Source of the DNA: Synergistaceae bacterium
GTDB lineage: Bacteria; Synergistota; Synergistia; Synergistales; Aminobacteriaceae
NCBI GenBank assembly: GCA_017540085.1
Contig: JAFYBQ010000028.1
Location: forward strand, 62,001 to 126,000
DNA: 64,000 nucleotides
Reading direction: 5' to 3'
The notes beneath the pieces were generated by a model. It was given only the letters and a program-made list of their open reading frames with translations, made no database searches and was not told the DNA's origin. Below are positions 44,355 through 52,455 of this stretch, piece after piece. The translations under genes were made by a program, and so were the position numbers. Every line of letters begins with the position of its first letter. Within the stretch, counting starts at the first letter, position 1.

Positions 44355-45364
44355 AGCTTTATGCCCCGCCATAATCGCCGGTCAATTGGCTGAAGGTAAT
44401 CGGTCATATCTGCGTCAGGGTTGAGCGCGTCAATCTGCGTTTTCCAGTACGAAAGCTCAAAGTCTACATTATCAGCCGCGCTAACGATAAATGCTTCAGG
44501 TGTTGCGGGCAAAACTGGCGAACCGTATTCGCGTTTTCCGTGATGGCTCGTAATTATGTGGCCTAAAGCGAGCGTGATGTTCTTGTCGAGGGACTCAGCC
44601 TCAGCGTATTTCATGAACATTGCGTAGCCCATAGCGATATGTTCAACCGCTGACCCTGCTACTGTAACCTGCGGGGCGGGATTCATAGTGTAGGCTTCAA
44701 GTTTGCCGATGTCGTGAAGGAGTGAGCCTGCTATAACGATGTCCATGTTGACGGGAATCTTGAAGACAGAATAATGCCGGGCAAGATCCATAGCACCAAT
44801 TGCGACAGATACGGAATGTTCGAGGAGTCCGCCTGTATAAGCGTGATGGAGTGATACAGCCGCCGGCCATGACCTGAATTTTTCCCAAAGCCCGTGCTTG
44901 AAGAATACAGCGTGAACAAAATCATGAAGCTGTTTGTGCGAAATCTGAGCGATTAATTTCATGAAGAGGTCTTCGAGAATTTCTGCTTTTACGGGTGAAT
45001 GACGTGTGAACATTTTCGGGGGATATTCTTCCTGGCTGAGGTATGATATTTCGCTGAAGTTGTACTGTATCTGCTCTCTGAACTCGGCGACAGTCCCGAT
45101 GACTTTCACGGAAGCACCCTCGAATTTCAGCCCGCAGTTTTCCGGGTCAATGGGAAAATCGTCCCCGCCCTGAGTGTTACGCCATGAGGAAGCCTGCCAG
45201 ACTTTTCCGTCAATGTCCCCGGAAGGGTCGCTCAATGTCATATCCCAGAATGAAGAGTTGTTGCGGTCTTTCCTGCGTATGAATTTCGACACGACTCCAA
45301 TTGTAACGAAATCGGAATTTTTCGGGAGCTGCTTTATGTCTTTGACGCTGAGAAAATTTTTCAT
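44351..45364 (-). CDS. 3'-5' exoribonuclease of the YhaM family (OB + HD domains)
   Basis: 337 residues. An OB-fold nucleic-acid-binding domain occupies ~1-110 (SFWDMTLSDPSGDIDGKVW). The HD domain starts at HHAYTGGLLEHSVSVA and continues with GSLLHDIGKLEAY (HD pair), HIAMGY and HIITSHHG (metal ligands), ending SAADNVDFEL. This order is that of YhaM/CBF1, a single-strand-specific exonuclease. It heads a small operon with the pseudouridine synthase. Confidence 0.9.
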   Translation of the reverse strand: MKNFLSVKDIKQLPKNSDFVTIGVVSKFIRRKDRNNSSFWDMTLSDPSGDIDGKVWQASSWRNTQGGDDFPIDPENCGLKFEGASVKVIGTVAEFREQIQYNFSEISYLSQEEYPPKMFTRHSPVKAEILEDLFMKLIAQISHKQLHDFVHAVFFKHGLWEKFRSWPAAVSLHHAYTGGLLEHSVSVAIGAMDLARHYSVFKIPVNMDIVIAGSLLHDIGKLEAYTMNPAPQVTVAGSAVEHIAMGYAMFMKYAEAESLDKNITLALGHIITSHHGKREYGSPVLPATPEAFIVSAADNVDFELSYWKTQIDALNPDADMTDYLQPIDRRLWRGIKL

Positions 45365-45405
45365 GATGAGTGAGATATTTTGCCTTTCGCGTGAATTTGG
45401 CGATA

Positions 45406-46437
45406 TTATATCAGCGGTGTGTGTCCTCCTTTTTGTGATCCGTGAAAATGCCTGTGCGAGTCCGGCGTGATGTAGTGATTGTGTTCGTGGGTGTGCGTGA
45501 AAATATGGGCGTGAAGGATTCCGTTATGGCTGTGAATATATGCGTGCCTGTGGGCGTGGGAATGTCTCTGCCTCAGCGTGTCAATCACAGCAAGTGCTGA
45601 CCCTGCGAGCATTACGGCCAGCGCAAGAATGTACGTCCCTGAAAGTTTCTCGCGGAGAAGCACGAACGACATCACCGACCCGATAAACGGAGCGGCGGCA
45701 TAATACGCGCTAGTTTTGGCGGCTCCTAAAGTTTTCTGCGCCCTGACGTAAAGGAATATGCTTAAACCGTAAGCCACAAATCCCAGCACGAGAGCGCACA
45801 GAGAGTCATAAATCGGGGGGAGGCTCTCTCCTGTCATCAACGCTATCATTATTGAGCCGAGTCCCGAAAAAAGTCCCTTCAGTATCACGATCATTGACGC
45901 GCTTTTTGATGATAATTTTCTCGTGCAGTTGTTCTCAAGCCCCCAGAATGACGCGGCAAGAAGTACGAATATTGAGCCGTAAGAAAATTTCAGGCTATCA
46001 GCTCCCCCAAATGTCAGAATCATTCCCGACAATGTGATTAGAGCGATGGCAACACGCAGACGATTTGACACAGGCTCGCGGAATATCACGGAGGCAATGA
46101 GGGCGGTTGCGACAATCTCGAAATTTCCCAGAAGAGAGGCGTTTGATGATGTCCCGAAAGCTATCCCCGTCATCAGGAAAATCGGCGCGGCAATGTCAAG
46201 AACAATCATTCCGGCAATGAACGGCATATCATACCGCGTGAAAGGCTCTGTGTTCCCCTCAATGTTAAGTTTCAGCAGCGAAAGAATCATCATGCCTGCT
46301 CCCGCTCCGAGATAGAGAAGCCCGGCCATGAATGAAGGCTCAATGTTACGCAGGAGGATTTTTGACAGCGGGACATTCAGCGCATAGAAAACGGCGGCGG
46401 ACAACGCGAAAATTACGGCTTTTATTTTTATGTTCAT
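45406..46437 (-). CDS. EamA/DMT family transporter with histidine-rich C-terminal tail
   Basis: 343 residues: ten hydrophobic helices in the two EamA repeats (VFYALNVPLSKILLRNIEPS, then a second half starting at SFWGLENNCTRKLS), then a soluble tail of ~55 residues after AVIDTLRQ. The tail has many HxH patterns: HSHAHRHAYIHSH, HAHIFTHTHEHNHY and HRHFHG. Family members export or import small metabolites; the tail may bind Zn, Ni or Cu. It is transcribed divergently from dcd. Confidence 0.88.
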   Translation of the reverse strand: MNIKIKAVIFALSAAVFYALNVPLSKILLRNIEPSFMAGLLYLGAGAGMMILSLLKLNIEGNTEPFTRYDMPFIAGMIVLDIAAPIFLMTGIAFGTSSNASLLGNFEIVATALIASVIFREPVSNRLRVAIALITLSGMILTFGGADSLKFSYGSIFVLLAASFWGLENNCTRKLSSKSASMIVILKGLFSGLGSIMIALMTGESLPPIYDSLCALVLGFVAYGLSIFLYVRAQKTLGAAKTSAYYAAAPFIGSVMSFVLLREKLSGTYILALAVMLAGSALAVIDTLRQRHSHAHRHAYIHSHNGILHAHIFTHTHEHNHYITPDSHRHFHGSQKGGHTPLI

Positions 46438-46473
46438 GGGCGGATTATACTATAGAAAAAGGAGGTTTTTACG

Positions 46474-46998
46474 TTGATACTTTCAGGATTAGAGATAAAG
46501 AATCACATAGGCCGCGAAATTATTATTGACCCTTTCGACGACTCACGCCTTAATCCCAACAGCTATAACTTGTCGCTACATGATGAGTTACTCGTGTACA
46601 CTCATGAAGAGTTAGACATGAGGCGCGACAATCCGTCAGCAAAAATCGCAATCCCCTCTGAAGGATTCGTGCTTAGGCCGGGAAAATTATACTTGGGACG
46701 CACAGCCGAGTACACGAAAACAGAGGGCTATATTCCTATGCTTGAGGGGCGGTCATCAATTGGGCGGCTGGGAATCTGCATACATGTTACGGCGGGATTC
46801 GGTGATGTGGGTTTTGCTGGGTATTGGACGCTTGAATTATTCTGCGTTCAGCCTGTGAGGATTTACGCGGGAGTCCAGATAGCGCAGATATATTATCACA
46901 CAATCACGGAGCCTTACGAGCGTTACACGTCAGGAAAATATCAGAACAACACGGGGATACAGTCGAGCATGTTATACAAAGAGTTTGACAGAGTATAA
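46474..46998 (+). CDS. dcd: dCTP deaminase
   Basis: 174 residues starting with TTG 46474 after AAAGGAGG. It deaminates dCTP to dUTP (or, in bifunctional forms, to dUMP). LNPNSYNLSLHDEL, EGRSSIGRLGICIHVTAGFGD and ELFCVQPVRIYAGVQIAQI are the expected motifs. The catalytic Glu is in the AGYWTLELF segment. The nadK frame begins 13 bases before its stop, although the nadK start itself is after it. Confidence 0.93.
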   Translation: MILSGLEIKNHIGREIIIDPFDDSRLNPNSYNLSLHDELLVYTHEELDMRRDNPSAKIAIPSEGFVLRPGKLYLGRTAEYTKTEGYIPMLEGRSSIGRLGICIHVTAGFGDVGFAGYWTLELFCVQPVRIYAGVQIAQIYYHTITEPYERYTSGKYQNNTGIQSSMLYKEFDRV

Positions 46999-47032
46999 TA
47001 ATCACTCGTTCACAAAAGACAGGAGAAAATTA

Positions 47033-47899
47033 TTGACCGTGAAAAAAGTCGGAATGATAGTAAACTTACGCAAGCCCGAAGCCGTGAACATGGCCGGAAA
47101 ATTACTGCAATGGGGAAAAGATAACGGCTGTCCCTTTCTTTTGCCGCACCATGAAGCCAGCGCACTCACCACAGCGGGACTCGACGATGAGCAGTGGCTG
47201 AAGACTGTTGAGCTTGCTGTAGTAATCGGCGGGGATGGTACATTCTTGCGGGCTGCCCGCTACATCATGGGAACGGACATAATACTTCACGGGATAAACA
47301 TGGGTCATCTAGGCTTCCTCGCGTCAAGCCGGCCTGACGAATGCGAGAATGATTTGCAGAATATACTTTCCGACAATTTCACGGTGCTTGAACGGCGTGT
47401 GCTGAAGTGCATACTGTATCATGACGGTTCAGCCCTTCACCGAATATACGCCCTCAATGACGCAGTACTAACTACGAACGCAATAGCCAGACTCCTGCGG
47501 ATTGAGATACTGTTCAACGGAAAATTTTTCTGTGAAATGCCTGCTGACGGCGCAATAGTCTCAACGGCTACAGGCTCAACGGCATACGCTCTTTCAGCGG
47601 GAGGCCCTGTTATTCCCCCTCAAATGAACGCGATGATACTTGCTCCCTTGTGCGCTCACACTCTGTACTCTCGTCCGTTAATCGCGGCTGAGGATGACTG
47701 CATATCGCTTATCCCTAAAGGAGCGTCGCGGGATATACTTTTGACGCAGGACGGTCAGTTAGCGTATGAGGTTCTCCCGGGCGACAAGATAGACATAACA
47801 TTATCGCGGTCAAAGAGAATACACACGGTGAATCTTCCCGGGCGGAGCTTTCTTGACATCGTGCGCGAAAAACTGGGCTGGGGGCAGGCGTTCAGGTGA
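47033..47899 (+). CDS. nadK: NAD kinase
   Basis: Phosphorylates NAD+ to NADP+. The frame opens at 46985, but ACAGGAG lies 7 bases before the TTG at 47033, giving 288 residues. GGDGTFLRAAR, INMGHLGFLAS, NDAVLTTN and ATGSTAYALSAGGPVIPP are diagnostic. It is followed by recN with a GTGA overlap, an arrangement known from several phyla. Confidence 0.95.
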   Translation: MTVKKVGMIVNLRKPEAVNMAGKLLQWGKDNGCPFLLPHHEASALTTAGLDDEQWLKTVELAVVIGGDGTFLRAARYIMGTDIILHGINMGHLGFLASSRPDECENDLQNILSDNFTVLERRVLKCILYHDGSALHRIYALNDAVLTTNAIARLLRIEILFNGKFFCEMPADGAIVSTATGSTAYALSAGGPVIPPQMNAMILAPLCAHTLYSRPLIAAEDDCISLIPKGASRDILLTQDGQLAYEVLPGDKIDITLSRSKRIHTVNLPGRSFLDIVREKLGWGQAFR

Positions 47900-49473
47900 T
47901 ACGGCGCGTAACAGTACACAACATCGGCGGAATACGCGAGGCGGAATTGACATTTTCGCCCGGCCTCAACGTCATAACGGGCGAGAGTGGCGCGGGGAAG
48001 TCTAGCGTAGTGCGTTCGCTTGAACTGTTGACGGGGACTCGCGGGGGCGTGAAATACATTCGTGCGGGCGAGTCACGGGGAAATGTGGAGGCTGATTTTG
48101 ACGGCCTCACAATATCGCGCGAAATTCTCAGCACAGGGCGGTCAAAGGCAAAAATTGACGGCGTAAATGTCGGTCTCAATGAATGCGCCGAGCGTGTCAA
48201 CAGCCTTGTGAGGATTCAGAGCCAGTTCGCGCAAATGGAGCTGTTAGACCCTTCCCGGCAGTTAGCGATGATTGACTCGTGCCTTCCCGCGAAAGTGAGG
48301 GGGGATATTATTCCGTCATTCCGTGAAATTTTCGACAAGGCCAGCACAAGCGCGAGAGAGTTACGCGAAATCAAGAAACGCCGGGCCGACATAGAGCGGA
48401 AATACTCGAACGCCCGCGAAATTTTTTCCCTCGTCAAAACCGCAAAGCCTGAAGCCGGACTCGAAATGCGCCTCGAAAACGAATTAGCCGACATCACCCA
48501 CAGAATCGCGAAACGCGAAAGGGCGCGTGAATCTCTTGACCTTCTGACGGGCGGACTGTCTGAGAACGGCTTAATCCCGAACGCTGAGTCATGCTTTGAG
48601 TCTCTTTATGACTTCATGAATGATGATGAGGCTGACGAAATCCGGCGGTCATTTGAGGTGCTGTACATGTCGGTGAAGGGTCTTGCGGGTGAAATCGGCG
48701 ATGATACAGATGACGCGGCCATGAAGGAAGCTACAGAGTCGCGGCTTGGAGCATTGCGGCGGCTGAAGAGGCTGTGCAATATTCCCGATGAAGGGCAATT
48801 GCTGACATACTGCGGTGAAATCTATGAGAGTCTCGAATGGCTAGAGAAGAGCTATAACGGAATGGAGGAGCTTTCAGCGCGTTCACTTGACGAAAAGCGG
48901 CGGGCTAATTCTCTTGCGATGGAAATCCGCCGGGCGCGTCATGAGTCTGGCGGAATATTAGCGGGCCGGGTCAATGCTGTACTCTCTGAGCTTGCCATGA
49001 ACGGAATAACATTCAGCATAAATTTCACGGGACTCACAAAATTACGCCGGGATGGTGCGGACAGTGCGGAGTTTATTTTGACGGACGGGACTCGCTCAGG
49101 CCGTGTAGAGAAAATAGCCTCAGGCGGTGAACTGAGTCGGCTGTTGCTTGCGTTACAGCTGTCGCTTCCTGAAGAGTGGCTGCCTCCGACGATAATATTT
49201 GACGAGGTTGAAGCGGGACTCGGAGGGCGTGCGGCGGTTTTGTCGGGGCTACAGCTGAAGAAGTTATCGCGAAAGTGTCAGGTGATACTTGTTACGCACG
49301 AGGCATCAATAGCGGCGTTAGGGGACTCGCACATACTGATTCAGAGAGCCGGAAGCGAGTCGGCCATGAAGAATATCACGGGCGGTGAAAGAGTGAGGGA
49401 AATTGCGCGTATGCTTTCGGGGTCGCCTGACATGACGGAGGCACTAGAACACGCAAGAACGCTGTTAGGCTAA
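47896..49473 (+). CDS. recN: DNA repair protein RecN
   Basis: 525-residue SMC-like ATPase in double-strand-break repair. Walker A is GESGAGKSS near residue 29, the middle holds coiled coils, and the C terminus has SGGELSRLLLALQLSL and the Walker B TIIFDEVEAGLGGRAA. The start is GTG overlapping the nadK stop. It is slightly shorter than the ~550-residue E. coli protein. It ends about 55 bases before the trxA terminator of the convergent operon. Confidence 0.95.
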   Translation: MIRRVTVHNIGGIREAELTFSPGLNVITGESGAGKSSVVRSLELLTGTRGGVKYIRAGESRGNVEADFDGLTISREILSTGRSKAKIDGVNVGLNECAERVNSLVRIQSQFAQMELLDPSRQLAMIDSCLPAKVRGDIIPSFREIFDKASTSARELREIKKRRADIERKYSNAREIFSLVKTAKPEAGLEMRLENELADITHRIAKRERARESLDLLTGGLSENGLIPNAESCFESLYDFMNDDEADEIRRSFEVLYMSVKGLAGEIGDDTDDAAMKEATESRLGALRRLKRLCNIPDEGQLLTYCGEIYESLEWLEKSYNGMEELSARSLDEKRRANSLAMEIRRARHESGGILAGRVNAVLSELAMNGITFSINFTGLTKLRRDGADSAEFILTDGTRSGRVEKIASGGELSRLLLALQLSLPEEWLPPTIIFDEVEAGLGGRAAVLSGLQLKKLSRKCQVILVTHEASIAALGDSHILIQRAGSESAMKNITGGERVREIARMLSGSPDMTEALEHARTLLG

Positions 49474-49518
49474 AATTTGACGGCGTGAATAAAAATACAT
49501 GGCAATGATATACCGGGC

Positions 49519-49554
49519 AAAAAAAAAATCCCTCCCCCGATAATGGAGAAGGGA
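49519..49554 (-). terminator. Terminator of the gpx-trxA operon
   Basis: On the minus strand TCCCTTCTCC pairs with GGGGGAGGGA, followed by a run of ten T. It could also slow recN transcription on plus, but the T-tract favours minus. Confidence 0.8.
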
Positions 49555-49569
49555 AAATAAATTTTCCGG

Positions 49570-49884
49570 CTACACGTTCGCTTCAAACCATGCGCGCAAC
49601 TCTTCAGCGTCCTGAAATCCCACGTGCCTAGCTGTAACTTTGCCTTCCTTCATGATTACGATGTTGGGAATGCTCATTACCCGGAGCTTCTTGGCCAGTC
49701 CGGGATTCTCCTCAGCGTCTGCCTTGAAGAACTCTGCTTTGTCTGCGTACTCTTCTGACAGAGCCTCGACTACGGGAGCTATCATCTTGCACGGCCCGCA
49801 CCATGTTGCCCACACATCGAGCAGGGCTACTTTGGCGGCATTGAGAGCGGAGTCGTCATCGTTCGTTATGACTTTTACGGCCAT
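49570..49884 (-). CDS. trxA: Thioredoxin
   Basis: 104 residues from the ATG at 49884, which follows GGGAGGAC; the longer frame upstream lies in the gpx end. Redox motif WCGPC (Cys29, Cys32) and the cis-Pro segment SIPNIVIMKEGK are present. It lies 13 bases after the glutathione-peroxidase-like gene, so it is the probable reductant of that peroxidase. Confidence 0.95.
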   Translation of the reverse strand: MAVKVITNDDDSALNAAKVALLDVWATWCGPCKMIAPVVEALSEEYADKAEFFKADAEENPGLAKKLRVMSIPNIVIMKEGKVTARHVGFQDAEELRAWFEANV

Positions 49885-49897
49885 GATTGAGTCCTCC

Positions 49898-50443
49898 CTA
49901 GAGCAGAGATGCGGCGCACTTCTCAACGTCGGCCATGTCCGCTGTAGGCTCAAAGCGGGCGACTACATTCCCGGAGCGGTCAACGACAAATTTCGTGAAG
50001 TTCCACTTTATGTCGGGCTTCTTGGCGAAATCGGGATCAGCCTTTGCGAGCATCTCATTAAGCACCGCCGTGAGCTTGTGTTCGCCGAACCCCTCAAAAC
50101 CTTTCTGGCTCTTCAGGTACGTATAGAGGGGAAGCTCGTTAGGGCCATTTACGTCAGCTTTCTTGAACTGGTCGTATGTCGTGTTGAAGTGGAGCGTGCA
50201 GAAGGCGTGAATTTCCTCATCGCTGCCGGGAGCCTGATTGCCGAACTGGTTGCAGGGGATGTCGATGATTTCGAGTCCCTTGTCGTGGTACTTCCTGTAC
50301 ATTTCTTCGAGCTGCTCATACTGGGGTGTGAAGCCGCAGCCTGTCGCGGTGTTGACGATGACGAGAACCTTGCCCGCGAATGTTGAGAGTTTTACCTCTT
50401 CACCCTTGGGCGTGAATACGGAATAATCATAAATTTTGCTCAT
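49898..50443 (-). CDS. Glutathione-peroxidase family protein (probably thioredoxin-dependent)
   Basis: 181 residues from the ATG at 50443, which has GGAGG 9 bases upstream. The peroxidatic Cys is Cys36 in NTATGCGFTPQY; PCNQFGNQ, KWNFTKFVVD and the resolving-Cys region (HAFCTLHFN) fit the family. Cys is used, not selenocysteine. The gene is in an operon with trxA, which supports thioredoxin as electron donor for reducing hydroperoxides. The frame is open another 20 codons upstream and would encode a signal-peptide-like stretch, but the RBS argues against its use. Confidence 0.9.
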   Translation of the reverse strand: MSKIYDYSVFTPKGEEVKLSTFAGKVLVIVNTATGCGFTPQYEQLEEMYRKYHDKGLEIIDIPCNQFGNQAPGSDEEIHAFCTLHFNTTYDQFKKADVNGPNELPLYTYLKSQKGFEGFGEHKLTAVLNEMLAKADPDFAKKPDIKWNFTKFVVDRSGNVVARFEPTADMADVEKCAASLL

Positions 50444-50549
50444 TGCGTAAGCCTCCGTGTTTAGTATTAATGTCAGTGCTAGTATGGAAATGATACCTAT
50501 CATTATACACTCACCATCCTAGAATATAAACATGGCCGGGCAAATTGAC

Positions 50550-51134
50550 TTACCAGCCATGATGCCGCACAGCGTCAAACAGATATTTCAGCAGGGAGAT
50601 TTTGCCTCTGGGTGTGTCATGCAGGAAAATCCCCGCACGCCTTAGCAGCTTGTTGACGGTTCCGCGAGTGCGGTATTTCTTCTCCCATTCCGCTTCATAT
50701 TCGGGCGAAGGAGTTATTGATTCTGTTATTTCTTCCCGGGTTATTTCGTGGTCATGCGCGAATCCTGACGGGAAAATCAGAAAGCTGTCCTCATTCTCAA
50801 GCCCCCGCTCAAATTCCATCTGCCTTTTCTGAAGGTGTACATGCAGAAATTCACGCTCCTGCCCGTCTGGATATATCCCGAAAAGTTTACCCCTATCATA
50901 TCTGAACGCCGCAATAGGTTTATCCGGGGCTGCCCACAATGTCATTTGCCTGCGGTAAGGCACAATATCAGCCCGTCCGGGAATAGGGCTTTGCTTTCAT
51001 CGAAAAACATAGCGGCCTTTGATATGTAGCACGAACTTGAAATCAGAATTAGCCCCGGCACTTTTCAGCCACAGGGGAAAATAATTCGGCAACTTCCCGA
51101 AATACGGCAGTATCATCGCAACTTTATATTTCAA
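50550..51134 (-). pseudogene. Remnant of a DUF6625-like polysaccharide/glycosyltransferase-type gene
   Basis: A TTG at 51134 with AAGGAG upstream begins KYKVAMILPYFGKLPNYFPL, the look of a glycosyltransferase-like N terminus. The same frame hits TGA at 50997-50999 and then continues as GRADIVPYRRQMTLWAAPDK to FLHVHLQKRQMEF and the stop at 50550. A short piece in another frame (SKAAMFFDESKALFP) lies between, so a large internal deletion with frame change is likely; about 190 residues remain of a family near 300. Assignment to DUF6625 is from memory of FLHLHLQKRKM-type text and is moderate. Confidence 0.65.
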
Positions 51135-51172
51135 CGGTCAAAGACTCCTTCACTTTTTGGGATGGCTATATT

Positions 51173-52258
51173 CTACACTATGAGCATAGCGTCCCCAAAT
51201 GAGAAAAACCGCCAGCCCTCCGCCGCGGCTGTCTCGTAAATATCAATCAGGCGGGACAAAATTTCTTCCTCATGGCCGTATGCTTCTGCCTTGTCCGCCG
51301 CAAACGCCGACACAAGCATAATCAGCGAGCTTTGCGGCAAATGGAAGTTTGTGATTAATGCGTCAACAACATGAAACTTATAGCCCGGATAAATATAGAG
51401 TCCTGTATCTTTCACGCCCGATGTGATTCCGTCCCCGTCAGCAAAAGACTCAAGAGTCCGCGCTGAAGTCGTCCCGGACGCAATGACACGCCCGCCGGAT
51501 TTCCTGCATTCCCGGATTAATTCTGCTGTCTCCGGGGAAATTTCGCAGTGTTCCGTGTGAATGCGGTGATCCCGTATGTCCTCAGATTTTACCGGGCGGA
51601 ATGTCCCTAGTCCTACGTGAAGAGTCACATACGCTGTACGGACTCCCATCGCCTGAATCTTTGCGAGTAGTTCGGGCGTAAAGTGAAGGCTTGCTGTAGG
51701 GGCGGCTGATGATCCGTCATTGCGGGCGAAAACTGTCTGATACGATTCGCGCATTGTGTTGTCTCCGTGAATATAGGGGGGAAGGGGAACATTCCCAGCA
51801 GTCTCAAGAAACATCATAAACTCACCGCGGGACGGAAAATCAAATTTCACCCGGCGTATTCCTTCCGGCAAATCGTCCGTGATATATGCTTCATGGCCGG
51901 AAATCATCACAGTATCACCAGCGTGAATCTTCCGGGCAGGCTTCACGAGCGCGTCCCATTCGAGAAAGTCCGCCGTAACATTCCGCAGTAATAACAGCTC
52001 GCATTTACCGCCCGTTTTGCGTTTTGCCCATAATCTTGCGGGTATGACTCTGGTATCGTTCAGCACAAGCAAATCTCCCGGCCTAAAATATTCGGTGATG
52101 TCCCTGAAATGCCGGGATTCTGTCGTGTCATCTCTCACATTCCACACAAGAAGCCGTGAAGAATCGCGGGGGACTGCGGGAGTCTGGGCTATGTTCTCAG
52201 GAGGGAGGGAATAATTGTAGGACGCTAAATCGTAGAGTCTCTCATGCGGAATTGTCAT
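51173..52258 (-). CDS. queA: S-adenosylmethionine:tRNA ribosyltransferase-isomerase
   Basis: Makes epoxyqueuosine in tRNA from preQ1 by transfer of the ribosyl part of SAM. 361 residues from the ATG at 52258 (the frame opens further upstream within spoIID). YNYSLPPENIAQTPAVPRDS, LNDTRVIPARL, TAYVTLHVGLGTFRPV and NFHLPQSSLIMLVSAF are diagnostic. Its ATG overlaps the ancestral spoIID stop (TGATG). Confidence 0.95.
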   Translation of the reverse strand: MTIPHERLYDLASYNYSLPPENIAQTPAVPRDSSRLLVWNVRDDTTESRHFRDITEYFRPGDLLVLNDTRVIPARLWAKRKTGGKCELLLLRNVTADFLEWDALVKPARKIHAGDTVMISGHEAYITDDLPEGIRRVKFDFPSRGEFMMFLETAGNVPLPPYIHGDNTMRESYQTVFARNDGSSAAPTASLHFTPELLAKIQAMGVRTAYVTLHVGLGTFRPVKSEDIRDHRIHTEHCEISPETAELIRECRKSGGRVIASGTTSARTLESFADGDGITSGVKDTGLYIYPGYKFHVVDALITNFHLPQSSLIMLVSAFAADKAEAYGHEEEILSRLIDIYETAAAEGWRFFSFGDAMLIV

Positions 52259-52455
52259 CACTTTATCTTTTTGACGGACGTTCCCGGGTAATAGTGGGCT
52301 AATATTTTCTCGGCTGTGTAGCCCTGCTCGGCCATCGCCATTGCTCCCCATTGAGACATTCCAACACCGTGTCCCCAGCCGCGCCCGTAAAATATGAAGT
52401 CATTGCCGGCCTTCTCAACGGAATACCCGTATTTGTTGCGGGGCTTTTTGGCGGG
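52258..52455 (-). pseudogene. Detached C-terminal part of spoIID/lytB-like gene
   Basis: Continues the spoIID frame past its TAA for 65 residues: a Lys/Pro linker, then GRGWGHGVGMSQWGAMAMA and LAHYYPGTSVKKIK, the most conserved end of the SpoIID domain, with a TGA that overlaps the queA ATG. It has no good start of its own. Confidence 0.8.

Noticed and set aside
49640-50386. 248-codon plus-strand frame over trxA and gpx
   Set aside because: It is antisense to two genes with clear active-site motifs and RBSs.
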